Part shown: positions 18,301 to 25,970 of the stretch, in pieces
Layout of the letters: the number at the start of each line of letters is the position of its first letter
Numbering within the stretch: the stretch's first letter is position 1
NCBI RefSeq assembly: GCF_900129635.1
Contig: NZ_FSRB01000001.1
Coordinates: 496,001 to 560,000, forward strand
Length of the DNA stretch: 64,000 bases
Source of the DNA: Singulisphaera sp. GP187
GTDB lineage: Bacteria; Planctomycetota; Planctomycetia; Isosphaerales; Isosphaeraceae
Direction: 5' to 3'
Made by a program: the position numbers and the translations under genes
Notes under the pieces: generated by a model
Databases searched by the model: none
What the model saw: the letters and a program-made list of their open reading frames with translations, nothing else
Told to the model about the DNA's origin: nothing

Positions 18301-20431
18301 GCTGCATGACCTGGCCGCCGACGTGGGGAACGCTGCTGGTTGCTTTCAAGAGCATCAGGCTATCGTCAGGCGAGGCGAGGTTCACGCGGCGGGCGCCGTG
18401 GTCGTCGGTCAGGGCCCGGACGTCGAACAACGGGTCGTAGCCGCGGAGGGAGAGCTTGAAGCCGTTCTTCCCCTGGGCTGAGCCGTGACAGGTCCCCGCG
18501 TTGCAACCGAGGCGTGAGAGGACCGGATTGACGTCGTGGACGTAGTCGACCCGGATCGCGGTGTCGGCCCCGATGACCGTCACCGGCACCTCGGCGGTCT
18601 TGCCGCCGATCGACAGGCTCAAGGTGGCCTTGCCATCACTCTTCGGTCGGATCAGGCCGCCGGGCGTGGTCGCGGCCACGGGGGTCGAGAAGTTCGCGGT
18701 CACCTGCCGGGTCACGTCGATCCGGTCGCCGGTCTCCGTCTTCGCCGTCACGACGAGTTGAACGTAGTCGAACCGATTCCTGAGCTCGACCGCCGGGGGT
18801 TGGACCGTCAGTTCGGCGATCGACGCGCCCTTGGGGAGCGATTCGGTCGCGGTCGGCCCTTGCGGCTGGCTGACTGCATTCGCCACCGAGGCCGGTCGTT
18901 CGGGCGGGGTGCCACCCAGCGGGACCGGTGGGAACTCCTTGGTGAGCTTGCCCCCCTCGGTCTCGATGAGGCGGATGAGACCGTCGGCCCCGCCCGCGGC
19001 GACGGCCAGGCCGTCGGGCCGAACCGCCACCGCATAGATGCCGCCTTGGGGCACGGGGAGGCTTGCCAGTCGCTTCGCCGAGTCTTTTTGAGCCTTGTTC
19101 AGCTCGGTCCGCTCTTCGGCCGAGCGGCTCTTGCCTTCCTTCGCCAGGATCTTCTTGATCGGGTCGGACGCCTTGGCCGGGTCGAATTCATAGGCGTAGA
19201 TGTCGATTTGCCCCCGGCCGTCGAGGCTGCTGCCGGCGGCGAACCGCTTGCCGTCCGCGCTGGTGGAGACGCTGAAGATCCGCCCGGGCATGGCCTCGAA
19301 CGAAGCGACATGGTTGTCGTCATCGCCGATCCTGCGTGCGGTCTCGCGATGGATCCGGTAGATCTTGGGGACGCCGTCCGACCCTCCCATGAGGATCTCG
19401 TCGCGGTTGGGGTGCCGTGTGACCGACGCCAGGCCCCCTTTGAGGGCCCCGGGGGTGATCGACGTGATGTTGTCGACGAACCGCTGGGTGGCCACTTCGG
19501 TCAGCTTGGCCGTCATGTCGCGGCCGACCGACATCAGGTGGGAGCCATCGGTCGAGAACGCGGTGTCGAGCACCCAGTCGTTGTGCGACCCCATGTAGAC
19601 GACCTGCTGGCCGGTCTGGGAGTCAATGGCCCTGACCGTGTTGTCGGAGCAGCCGAAGGCGATCTTGCCGCCGTCGGGCGACCAGCTTGCGCCATAGACG
19701 GTGTCGAACGTCACCGGAACCGACATCGCGAGCTTCTGGGGCGCGACGGTCCAGACTTGCACCTCACCCATGCGCCCGGGACGGCCGCCGGTGATCGCGA
19801 GCCGCTTGCCGTCGGGCGAGAACCGGACCGACTCGATCCGTTCGGAGAGTCCGATCAAGCGGCCGACCAGCTCGGAGCCGTCCGCCTTCCAGAGCAGGAC
19901 TTCGTGGAATCCGCCAATCGCCAGGACCTGGCCGTCGGGCGAGTAGTCGAGCGCGGTGATGACCGGGGGACGCGTGTAGACGGGGGGATGGTCCTTATCA
20001 TAGCGGACCAAGGCGGCGGCCGGGGTATCGTCGCCGGCCCCTTGCGCGACCCAGCGGCGGATCAGGTCGAGCTCCGCCGGGCTCAAGGGGGGCTTCTCCT
20101 TGGGCATCGCCGCTTTCCCCGCCTCGGGAGTGACCTGCTCGAGCAGGTGGCTCTCCTCGAGATTCTTGGGGACGATCGCCGTCAGTTTCGACTCGCCACC
20201 GGCCAGGAGCCGGTCGAACGCGGTCATGACGTATCCACCGCCCGCCTTGGCCGGTTGATGGCAGCCCTGGCATTGCGCCTGGAAGATCGGGCGAATCTGC
20301 TTGTAGTAGCTGACCGCCTCATCGGTCGCGGCGGGCTTCGCGGGGTCGTCGGCCGCACGTGCGGCGATGGGAAGCGCGACCAGGATCGAGAAGGCCAGAA
20401 CCCGCAGGTTCCACGTCTGTCTCATTGCCAT
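15314..20431 (-). CDS. Giant PSD1/DUF1549-DUF1553 protein with cytochrome and WD40-like propeller
   Basis: A 1705-residue protein. The start is set at ATG 20431 (GGAG about 9 bases upstream, then a signal peptide), because an extension to 20557 adds 42 non-signal residues. Order: planctomycete cytochrome domain with CQGCH (54-58); WD40/YVTN-like beta-propeller (about 140-480); Ig-like BIG segment; second heme-type motif CNAGTCHG (about 644); DUF1549 ([14 protein letters not shown] near 860); CNKCHDHPF (about 994); DUF1553 ([20 protein letters not shown] near 1090); a coiled-coil stretch; and a C-terminal domain of unknown type. It is an extracytoplasmic protein that probably docks redox partners. 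The gene is upstream of the DUF1501 gene, with 135 bp between them. Confidence 0.9.
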   Translation of the reverse strand: [1705 protein letters not shown]

Positions 20432-20582
20432 CTGGCTCACTCCTCGATAGGGCCCGTGGCTGGTTCCAAGGGGGCGGAAACTTGGAACGAACGAAGTCGG
20501 ACCGGGACGCACAACGGTCGAGGCGGGCGGAAAGTCGGTGTCGCGTGGGCAACCCACGGGCGATCAGTTTAGGGAAGGTTTA

Positions 20583-20899
20583 ACCTTTGCACTGTAGCGA
20601 GCGAAAGTCGCCGCTGTCAACGCAATGGTGAAATCCAACGTCAAACGCGACGGTTCTCTCCAGAACCCCTCGAGTCGGGGCCGGGGACCAGCCGCGAACT
20701 GGGGGTTGACCGAAGCGTCATGCGCGTGGCTCCGAAACCGATTTTGGGGCGCAAGTCGGTGCCAGGGCGACCGGCCTTGGGAGCCGCGGTATCATAAAAA
20801 TCGGCTGCGGTCGGGGCGACCGACTTCCATCGACCGAAGCGGCGGCGGATCGAGGCGTTGCCGGCTTGTCTCAGCAGGAATGAACCAGGGAGAACGATG
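20583..20899. other. Divergent intergenic region, no gene seen
   Basis: This 317-bp region separates the leftward giant gene from the rightward isomerase gene and must hold both promoters. No confident -35/-10 pair was picked out. The only clear signal is GGGAG at 20888-20892 ahead of the isomerase start. Confidence 0.5.
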
Positions 20900-21793
20900 A
20901 TGAGTTCATCGACGGGTGTTTCTCGACGGGGCTTGGTCCGGCTCGGGGCGTCGGCCGCCCTGCTTGCGCCGCTGGCCGGGTTGGCTCCACGCGTGGTGGC
21001 CGCGGCGGGTGAAGCGGAATCCGCCAAAGTGGGGGACGATCCTTGGTTGGGCCTCAAGGTCGGGGTGGCCTCTTACAGCCTCAGCAAGCTCGCGCTCGAC
21101 GACGCGATCAAGGGCATTCGTCGGGTCGGGGTGAACTACGTCTCGATCAAGGACTCCCACCTCTCGCTGAAGAGCACTGCCGAGCAGCGGCAAGCCGTGG
21201 TCCGCAAGTTCCGCGACGCCGGGATCACTCCCTTGAGCTGCGGCGTGGTGGGCCTGAACGACGATGAGGCCAGCCTCCGCAACGCGTTCGAGTACGCGCG
21301 TGACGCCGGCATCCCGACCATCGTCTGCAAGCCGACGCGGCAATCCCTCGCGCAACTGGATAAGTTGGTCAAAGAGTTCAATATTCGCCTGGCCATCCAC
21401 AACCACGGTCCCGAAGACAAAGTTTGGCCCTCGCCGCTCGATGCCTGGGAGGCCGTGCAGCCCTTCGACGAGCGGATCGGCGTCTGTATCGACGTGGGCC
21501 ACACCGCGCGGTGTGGGGTGGACCCCGCCGTTGCGATTCGCAAGTGTGCGCCCCGGCTCTACGACCTGCATTTCAAGGACCTGAGCAGCCGCGAGGGGAA
21601 GTCGAAGCCGGTGGTCGTCGGCTGGGGAGTGCTCGACACGCTCGCGATGTTACGTGCCCTGCTCGAGATCAAGTATCCCTACCACGTCGGTCTCGAGTAC
21701 GAAGCCGATATGAACGACCCGCTACCCGGTGTCGCCGAGAGCATCGGTTATGTGCGGGGTGCCCTCGCCGGCCTGAAGCATGCGGGAGCATGA
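20900..21793 (+). CDS. Sugar phosphate isomerase/epimerase-like TIM barrel, Tat-exported
   Basis: About 297 residues. I favour ATG 20900 (GGGAG 7 bases upstream; ATG 20897 is adjacent and equally possible). The signal has VSRRGLVRLGAS followed by a hydrophobic stretch. The AP-endonuclease-2/xylose-isomerase barrel is shown by LAIHNHGPEDKVWPSP, GVCIDVGHTARCGVDP, LYDLHFKDLS and HVGLEYE, which supply the His, Asp and Glu metal ligands. Exported paralogues are common in planctomycetes. The substrate is unknown. Confidence 0.9.
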   Translation: MSSSTGVSRRGLVRLGASAALLAPLAGLAPRVVAAAGEAESAKVGDDPWLGLKVGVASYSLSKLALDDAIKGIRRVGVNYVSIKDSHLSLKSTAEQRQAVVRKFRDAGITPLSCGVVGLNDDEASLRNAFEYARDAGIPTIVCKPTRQSLAQLDKLVKEFNIRLAIHNHGPEDKVWPSPLDAWEAVQPFDERIGVCIDVGHTARCGVDPAVAIRKCAPRLYDLHFKDLSSREGKSKPVVVGWGVLDTLAMLRALLEIKYPYHVGLEYEADMNDPLPGVAESIGYVRGALAGLKHAGA

Positions 21794-21798
21794 TCGGT

Positions 21799-21964
21799 CG
21801 GGCTAAGGTTTGATTCGCTTGCGCGGTCGGGTTGGGGCCTCGGCTTTGGCCTCGACGACCTCGAACCCGACCGCCGATGGATCGTCCGGGTCGCCGTTGT
21901 CGTTGACCGTGATCTCCTCGCTTGGCTCGATCTTGCGAAGCGATGTGAAGACCTTGATCTGTTG
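21799..21964 (-). pseudogene. Truncated copy 1 of the SET-domain gene (3' part)
   Basis: Nucleotides 21799-21964 match 26697-26862, which encode the C-terminal end of the intact SET protein, with scattered substitutions. Similarity stops abruptly at AGAATTC, the edge of the palindrome at 21965. There is no start codon and no full domain, so this is a decayed partial duplication. Confidence 0.8.
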
Positions 21965-22026
21965 GAGAATTCTAAGGGGTCAGGAGCCGATATGGCTATA
22001 TCAGCTTCTGACCCCTTTGAATTCTC
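21965..22026. repeat. REP-like palindrome carrying GGGGTCAG
   Basis: A 62-bp imperfect palindrome starting GAGAATTC and ending GAATTCTC, with internal arms AGGGGTCAG and CTGACCCCTT and an A/T-rich centre. It abuts the truncated SET copy. A degenerate relative lies at 22892-22947. Palindromes of this kind often accompany REP-associated tyrosine transposases, but no such transposase is present here. Confidence 0.75.
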
Positions 22027-22038
22027 CGGCAAGTCGTT

Positions 22039-22422
22039 TCACTGCGTTGGCACTTCGGGTTGCTGCGATTTCGAGCGGTGTTTCCGTTCTCTCGCTCGGA
22101 TTCCTATCGAAAACAGGAGTGAGTAGGTGTCATCCAGGACCGCAACGCAATCCGCGTAGCCCGCCCGCCAGAGTTCCATGCGGCTCAAGCGCAGCGCTGT
22201 GATCGCATAGAAGAATTCGTCGCCGAGCTTGGCGGGCGAAAGCGGGACCACCCGCGCAGATGACGTCCATTTCCACCTTGGAATCAGCTTCTTCAACTCG
22301 TAAATCAGTCGTTTCAACAACGCCGGTGGTACTCTGTCCTCGTGTGGTGGCAAATATCTTTCGGGCACGAATTGCTGGAGAAATGCGATTGTTCTTGCAC
22401 ACCGAATCATAAAAACCACCAA
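22039..22422 (-). CDS. Hypothetical protein, possibly N-terminally truncated
   Basis: A 127-residue frame from ATG 22422, basic and amphipathic (LLKRLIYELKKLIPRWKW, DEFFYAITALRLSRMELW). The frame stays open and protein-like upstream (EIQANPKGIEAPKPQ and SIDDIRLVVF) back to TGA at 22510-22512. The true start may therefore be a GTG/TTG near 22431-22434, or the gene may have lost its head. GAGGAGG lies just before that open stretch. No family is recognised. The setting is a repeat-laden accessory zone, so it may be a remnant. Confidence 0.45.
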   Translation of the reverse strand: MVVFMIRCARTIAFLQQFVPERYLPPHEDRVPPALLKRLIYELKKLIPRWKWTSSARVVPLSPAKLGDEFFYAITALRLSRMELWRAGYADCVAVLDDTYSLLFSIGIRARERKHRSKSQQPEVPTQ

Positions 22423-22702
22423 TCGAATATCGTCGATCGACAGGGTCGGCGCAGCTTGAGGCTTTGGAGCCTCGATGCCCTTGGGATTGGCTTGGATCTC
22501 AGTTCCTCCTCATATGCGGGTATCCAAACGAGTATCTGGCCCCCAATGGAACCGGCCCCGTCCGCGGGACCTGAATCCCTTCCCTGGGCAGTTCCGGCGA
22601 GTTTAGCCGCTCTGATCAGCCTTCGCCACTTGATCTCACCCCTCGGCCCATCCCGCGACTCCCCGGCCCCCGATCTTGTGGTTGCCAATCCAAGTCCGAA
22701 AG

Positions 22703-22744
22703 CAAGGACAGGCATTGCGAGCCTGGGTTCACAATGCATGTCCT
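22703..22744. repeat. Dispersed repeat with GCATTG/CAATGC arms, copy 1
   Basis: It shares CAAGGACA-GCATTGCGAGCC and TTCACAATGC with 25915-25950. The arms GCATTG and CAATGC can pair. It lies directly upstream of the second SET fragment. Confidence 0.7.
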
Positions 22745-22755
22745 GGTGGATTCCT

Positions 22756-22889
22756 CGGCTCGATCTCGCAAAGCGATCTGAAGACCTTGATCTGTTGGCT
22801 CCGCTCATCCTAGCGGGCGTTGGGGCGGAACGAATGGTTGTAGAGCGAACCGTAGCCGAGGGCCAAGGCCACGGTGCTCTTGTTTCACA
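22756..22889 (-). pseudogene. Truncated copy 2 of the SET-domain gene (internal part)
   Basis: It matches 26818-26955 of the intact SET gene, including the bases encoding YGSLYNHSF. It shares about 45 bp with the end of copy 1, so the two fragments are separate partial copies rather than one gene split in two. Similarity ends at the palindrome beginning 22892. Confidence 0.8.
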
Positions 22890-22891
22890 AA

Positions 22892-22947
22892 AATTCAAAT
22901 GCGAAAATAGATGATATGATTATATCGTCTCATGACCCCTTTGAATT
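22892..22947. repeat. Degenerate REP-like palindrome
   Basis: Outer arms AATTCAAA and TTTGAATT, and inner arms AGATGATAT and ATATCGTCT. One arm retains CATGACCCCTTTGAATT as in the 21965 element. It bounds the second truncated SET copy. Confidence 0.65.
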
Positions 22948-23107
22948 CCTCCTTGCTTCGTCACCGCCGCTCCACTCAGTTCGTTTCTGAGGCGGAGCAT
23001 GGGGCATTCTGTCCCTTCACGCAAGCGGTTTCTTCCGTGGCGCACGGGCGTACAACGACCCAGCTCCAGGAATCGAAGCACCCTCTAAAGCGAAGGAAGG
23101 CTGGAAG

Positions 23108-24223
23108 TCAAAGCTTCTGGGCTGGCCTCGTCAAATAAACCGTGCAGCCGCCTTCGTCGTCGAAGATGAGGGAGCAACAGCCTGCAGTAGGGCGTGAGGG
23201 GGCAAGGACGGCAGACATTTTCCCGAGAAGGGCGCCCAGGCTCTTCAGTGATTGCTGCGAGGACTCAGGCTCAGGGGCGGGGGCGTCGGAGACGTTCCAA
23301 GGCGTGCAGGTTGAGTAAACGGCGGAGGCGTGCTGCTTGATGTGCGTCACCGCAGATTCTTTAGGGAGCTGATGGTGATTCGACGGGGTGACGACCGCGA
23401 CAGGCTTGTCCTTCCAGCAGAATCGTTCCCAGAGCTGATCGCAGTAGCCATTCGGCGAGCCATGATGGCTGACCTTGACCGCCGTTGCCTTCAGCATGTG
23501 GTCGGCATACCTGCCTAACAGCTCCTCCCATCCCTTCTTTTCAAGGTCGCCGCCGAGGAAAACTACCGTCTTTCCGTAAGTTAATTTTAGAACAACTGAT
23601 ATGTTGTTGTGGTGCGTCCTGGTGAGTTTCTTGCCCAGTTTTCCTTCCGGCGTGACGCAGCCGATGATAGCCGCCTGGTAGAGTTCGGCCTGGTTGCCCG
23701 TGGGCGACAGGCTTTCGATGTGGTATTGCTTCGGCCCTTCGATGGCTGGCGGGTAGAGCGACGCCCGTCCCGTGGCGTACTCCACGTTCATGGTATTGGA
23801 CTGAACGCCTTCCAGCGATTTTCCGAAGAGGGCGAGCAGCTCGTCCGCCGTCCGGCTGAACTCGCTTTGCCCCTTTACGATGGCCTTAGCCTCGTAGTAG
23901 TGGATCAGGTTGTTGATGTGCTCGTGCGACAAGCTCCCGAACCGCCAGAACTCGCGCGGGCGGAATTCTTCAAGCAGCTCGGCCATCCCCATGAAGTGGT
24001 CTTGGTGGGGATGCGTCAGGCAGACGAAATGGAGCTGGGGCACTTCGTGCGCACGCAGAAACAGGGCGGTTGAATTGTAATCGCCGCTGTCCGGAGATGT
24101 GGTGAAGCAGTCAACCACGCCCCACCGACCGTCCGGCATCCTGATTACAATGCTCTCGCCCTGCCCACCGCCGAGGATATGAACCTCTAGGGACGCCTTT
24201 TCAATACCTGACGCCTGGGTCAT
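23108..24223 (-). CDS. MBL-fold metallo-hydrolase, ComEC C-terminal type
   Basis: A 371-residue soluble protein with no signal or TM segments. The metal motif is H71-P-H73-Q-D75-H76 (THPHQDHFMG), with Asp226 in FLGGD and VSHHGSPNG (H253/H254), as in ComEC/Rec2-type metallo-beta-lactamase hydrolases. The early GQGESIVIRMPDG also fits that group. Nuclease or phosphodiesterase activity is inferred from the family. The start ATG 24223 overlaps the end of the preceding gene by 23 bp, making it the last gene of a three-gene overlapping cassette. Confidence 0.88.
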   Translation of the reverse strand: MTQASGIEKASLEVHILGGGQGESIVIRMPDGRWGVVDCFTTSPDSGDYNSTALFLRAHEVPQLHFVCLTHPHQDHFMGMAELLEEFRPREFWRFGSLSHEHINNLIHYYEAKAIVKGQSEFSRTADELLALFGKSLEGVQSNTMNVEYATGRASLYPPAIEGPKQYHIESLSPTGNQAELYQAAIIGCVTPEGKLGKKLTRTHHNNISVVLKLTYGKTVVFLGGDLEKKGWEELLGRYADHMLKATAVKVSHHGSPNGYCDQLWERFCWKDKPVAVVTPSNHHQLPKESAVTHIKQHASAVYSTCTPWNVSDAPAPEPESSQQSLKSLGALLGKMSAVLAPSRPTAGCCSLIFDDEGGCTVYLTRPAQKL

Positions 24224-24950
24224 TTCGGGGGAGGACCTTATTAATCTTCTCGCGGATCGCCCTAATGTCTTCGTCAGTCAGCTCGACGTCGGGGACGGCT
24301 TCGATCTCGATGCGGGTTCCGCCATCCGTTTCGACCGTCTTGCAGATGAAGCGGTCCTCTTCCTCGATCCCCTTTTCGGCGAACTCTGCGGCGGGATACT
24401 GAGCGTAGTACACCCTGCCATTGGCTCTGCTCGTGAGCGTCAGGCTGGCGGTATCCCCGTCGATGCAGTTCAGCACCCCGTCTAAAGTTTCAAGCACGGT
24501 CTCCACCTTGGGGCTGGAGAGCAGCATCTGCCGTTTCAGCGATTCGAGAAGGGACTGAGCCTCTGGCAGAGCGTTCCCTTCCAAAAGGGTTGAAATTTTG
24601 GCAAGCACATCCGCCAGCTTCGCATCTACGGGTGCGGTCACGGCGCGAGGGCTAACCTTCGTGTCGCGTTCAGGCATCTTCACGACGCCGTGTTGCTTGG
24701 CGTCTTTGTTCCGTAACCGCGCGGATTCCAGGAAGATCGACTTGGGATCGGCAGGGGTGGGGACTTCGTCCTTCAGCACGCGGTCCGCCTCTTCCGCCTC
24801 TTCCGCCTCTTCCGCCTCTTCCGCCTCTTCCGCCTCTTCCGCATCCTCGTAATCGAAGGACGCGATCTGGATGTCTTCCGTCCAGCGAGTGACTGGATAC
24901 CGTTCACGCCCGCTCCGTGCGATGCTTCCTCCTATCAGTTCCTTATTCAT
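24201..24950 (-). CDS. Unknown protein with acidic EEA tandem repeat, middle gene of MBL cassette
   Basis: A 249-residue protein. Residues about 36-55 are a pure E-E-A repeat encoded by a 9-bp DNA tandem array. A disordered, charged linker follows, then a helical segment (about 115-150) and a C-terminal domain of beta strands (GDTASLTLTSRANGRVYY, DRFICKTVETDGGTRIEIEAV). The protein ends in a helix (LTDEDIRAIREKINKVLP). No family is recognised. It overlaps its upstream neighbour by 8 bp and its downstream neighbour by 23 bp, so co-expression is very likely. It may be an adaptor or regulator of the MBL enzyme. Confidence 0.8.
   Translation of the reverse strand: MNKELIGGSIARSGRERYPVTRWTEDIQIASFDYEDAEEAEEAEEAEEAEEAEEADRVLKDEVPTPADPKSIFLESARLRNKDAKQHGVVKMPERDTKVSPRAVTAPVDAKLADVLAKISTLLEGNALPEAQSLLESLKRQMLLSSPKVETVLETLDGVLNCIDGDTASLTLTSRANGRVYYAQYPAAEFAEKGIEEEDRFICKTVETDGGTRIEIEAVPDVELTDEDIRAIREKINKVLPRNDPGVRY
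24784..24842. repeat. 9-bp tandem repeat inside coding sequence
   Basis: About six uninterrupted copies of a 9-base unit (CCTCTTCCG on the + strand) encode E-E-A units. Such an in-frame array can change length by slippage without breaking the gene. Confidence 0.9.
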
Positions 24951-25626
24951 GAGTGCCAGCCCCGGAAATCAGTGTTCGGATAGGCAGTTTGGAGAGCGTT
25001 TCGGTGGCGAGAGTCGCCTTTTGCAAGGCTCGCTCGCATTCCCGCAGAAGCATTTCGACGTCGCCCTTGTCCATGGCGAGGCTGATGCCGTTGTCCCCCT
25101 CCAGGCTCACGTACTTCAAGCGGAGGGTGAAGGAAACAACCGCACCATCGATCCGGCTTAGCTCGTCATCGAAGACGGGCCGTACGTCCGTAACAATGCG
25201 CGCCGACTGAACCAGGTTCTCGTAATCATAGGACAGGTCCAGGGCCTTAGCGATCGTGGCGATCCTACCGGAAGAGAGCAAACGGCGGAACGCCGCCTCG
25301 GTCCCCTCCCACGCGGCCGCGACCTCCGTCCCGCTGTCCCGCAGGGCGGCCTTCAGCCCGCTAAGCACATCATCGACTTCAAGCCCACGACGGCGACGAA
25401 GACTGGCGAAGGAGAGTAGCTGCCGTGTGACTGGATCGACAGCCTCCGGGTTCTCTCGGATGGTTTCCGTGACCACGCGGTTCAGCTCAGGCGGAGAAAA
25501 TGGCGGAGGTGTGACGGTCTCAATCTGTTCAGCCAGCCGGTTCAGTGTTTCCGACCCAAGCTCGACGATTGCTTTTAAGTCGGAGATTTGAGTCTTGGAC
25601 AGTCGGAGTTGGATAGCCATTTTCAA
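24943..25626 (-). CDS. Unknown helical protein with COMM-like C-terminus, first gene of MBL cassette
   Basis: A 227-residue protein. Residues about 1-140 look all-helical (LSKTQISDLKAIVELGSETL, AAFRRLLSSGRIATIAKALD). Residues about 140-215 run as strands then a helix (RIVTDVRPVFDDEL, AVVSFTLRLKYVSLEG, ISLAMDKGDVEMLLRECERAL). This order resembles the helical plus COMM-domain plan of eukaryotic COMMD proteins, but the likeness is my reading by eye and not a database hit. No catalytic motif is evident. The stop overlaps the next start by 8 bp. The upstream gap is A/T-richer and contains a dispersed repeat, so the cassette may be acquired. Confidence 0.75.
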   Translation of the reverse strand: MKMAIQLRLSKTQISDLKAIVELGSETLNRLAEQIETVTPPPFSPPELNRVVTETIRENPEAVDPVTRQLLSFASLRRRRGLEVDDVLSGLKAALRDSGTEVAAAWEGTEAAFRRLLSSGRIATIAKALDLSYDYENLVQSARIVTDVRPVFDDELSRIDGAVVSFTLRLKYVSLEGDNGISLAMDKGDVEMLLRECERALQKATLATETLSKLPIRTLISGAGTHE

Positions 25627-25970
25627 CCGCTCTCGCCCTCTAAGCGAAATTCTCCAGAATTCTCAGGCTTCGCCTCTTGCCAATGAATATACCTCACGTT
25701 CTCTAACGATATCCGGGACGAGTGGTGGAGACAAGGAGTCAGTTGACAGTCGCGGACGGTTCAAGGCGGATAATCAACACCCCTTAGCCGCTAGAACGAG
25801 ATTTATGACTGCTTGAATGGTGGTGCTGTTGGCGTGTGGCCATTTGACCACTAATTCACGAGGCGCCGCATCCGTGCAAACATCGTGCAGGCAGGCCTCA
25901 TGCGGATCCAATGACAAGGACATGCATTGCGAGCCTGGGTTTACAATGCGCGTCATTGTGGTTTCACGAC
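25627..25970. other. Intergenic region with dispersed repeat, copy 2
   Basis: A/T-richer than its surroundings. It carries at 25915-25950 the GCATTGCGAGCCTGGGTTTA repeat also found at 22703-22744. It should contain the promoter of the MBL cassette at its left end. No gene is supported. Confidence 0.6.

Noticed and set aside
16112..20572. Long open frames (789 and 678 codons) antisense to the 1705-residue gene
   Set aside because: They mirror the codon bias of the GC-rich gene on the other strand, have no domains, and lie wholly within a well-supported CDS.
21965..22026. GGGGTCAG palindrome as evidence for a nearby REP transposase
   Set aside because: No tyrosine-type transposase with an HUH motif is encoded in the window, so only the palindrome is reported.
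22407..22898. 163-codon minus-strand frame
   Set aside because: It crosses the truncated SET copy, a dispersed repeat and unrelated sequence; the coding-looking part near 22422-22510 belongs to a different frame.
24784..24842. Possible CRISPR-like array
   Set aside because: The units are 9 bp with no spacers and encode E-E-A in frame inside a gene.
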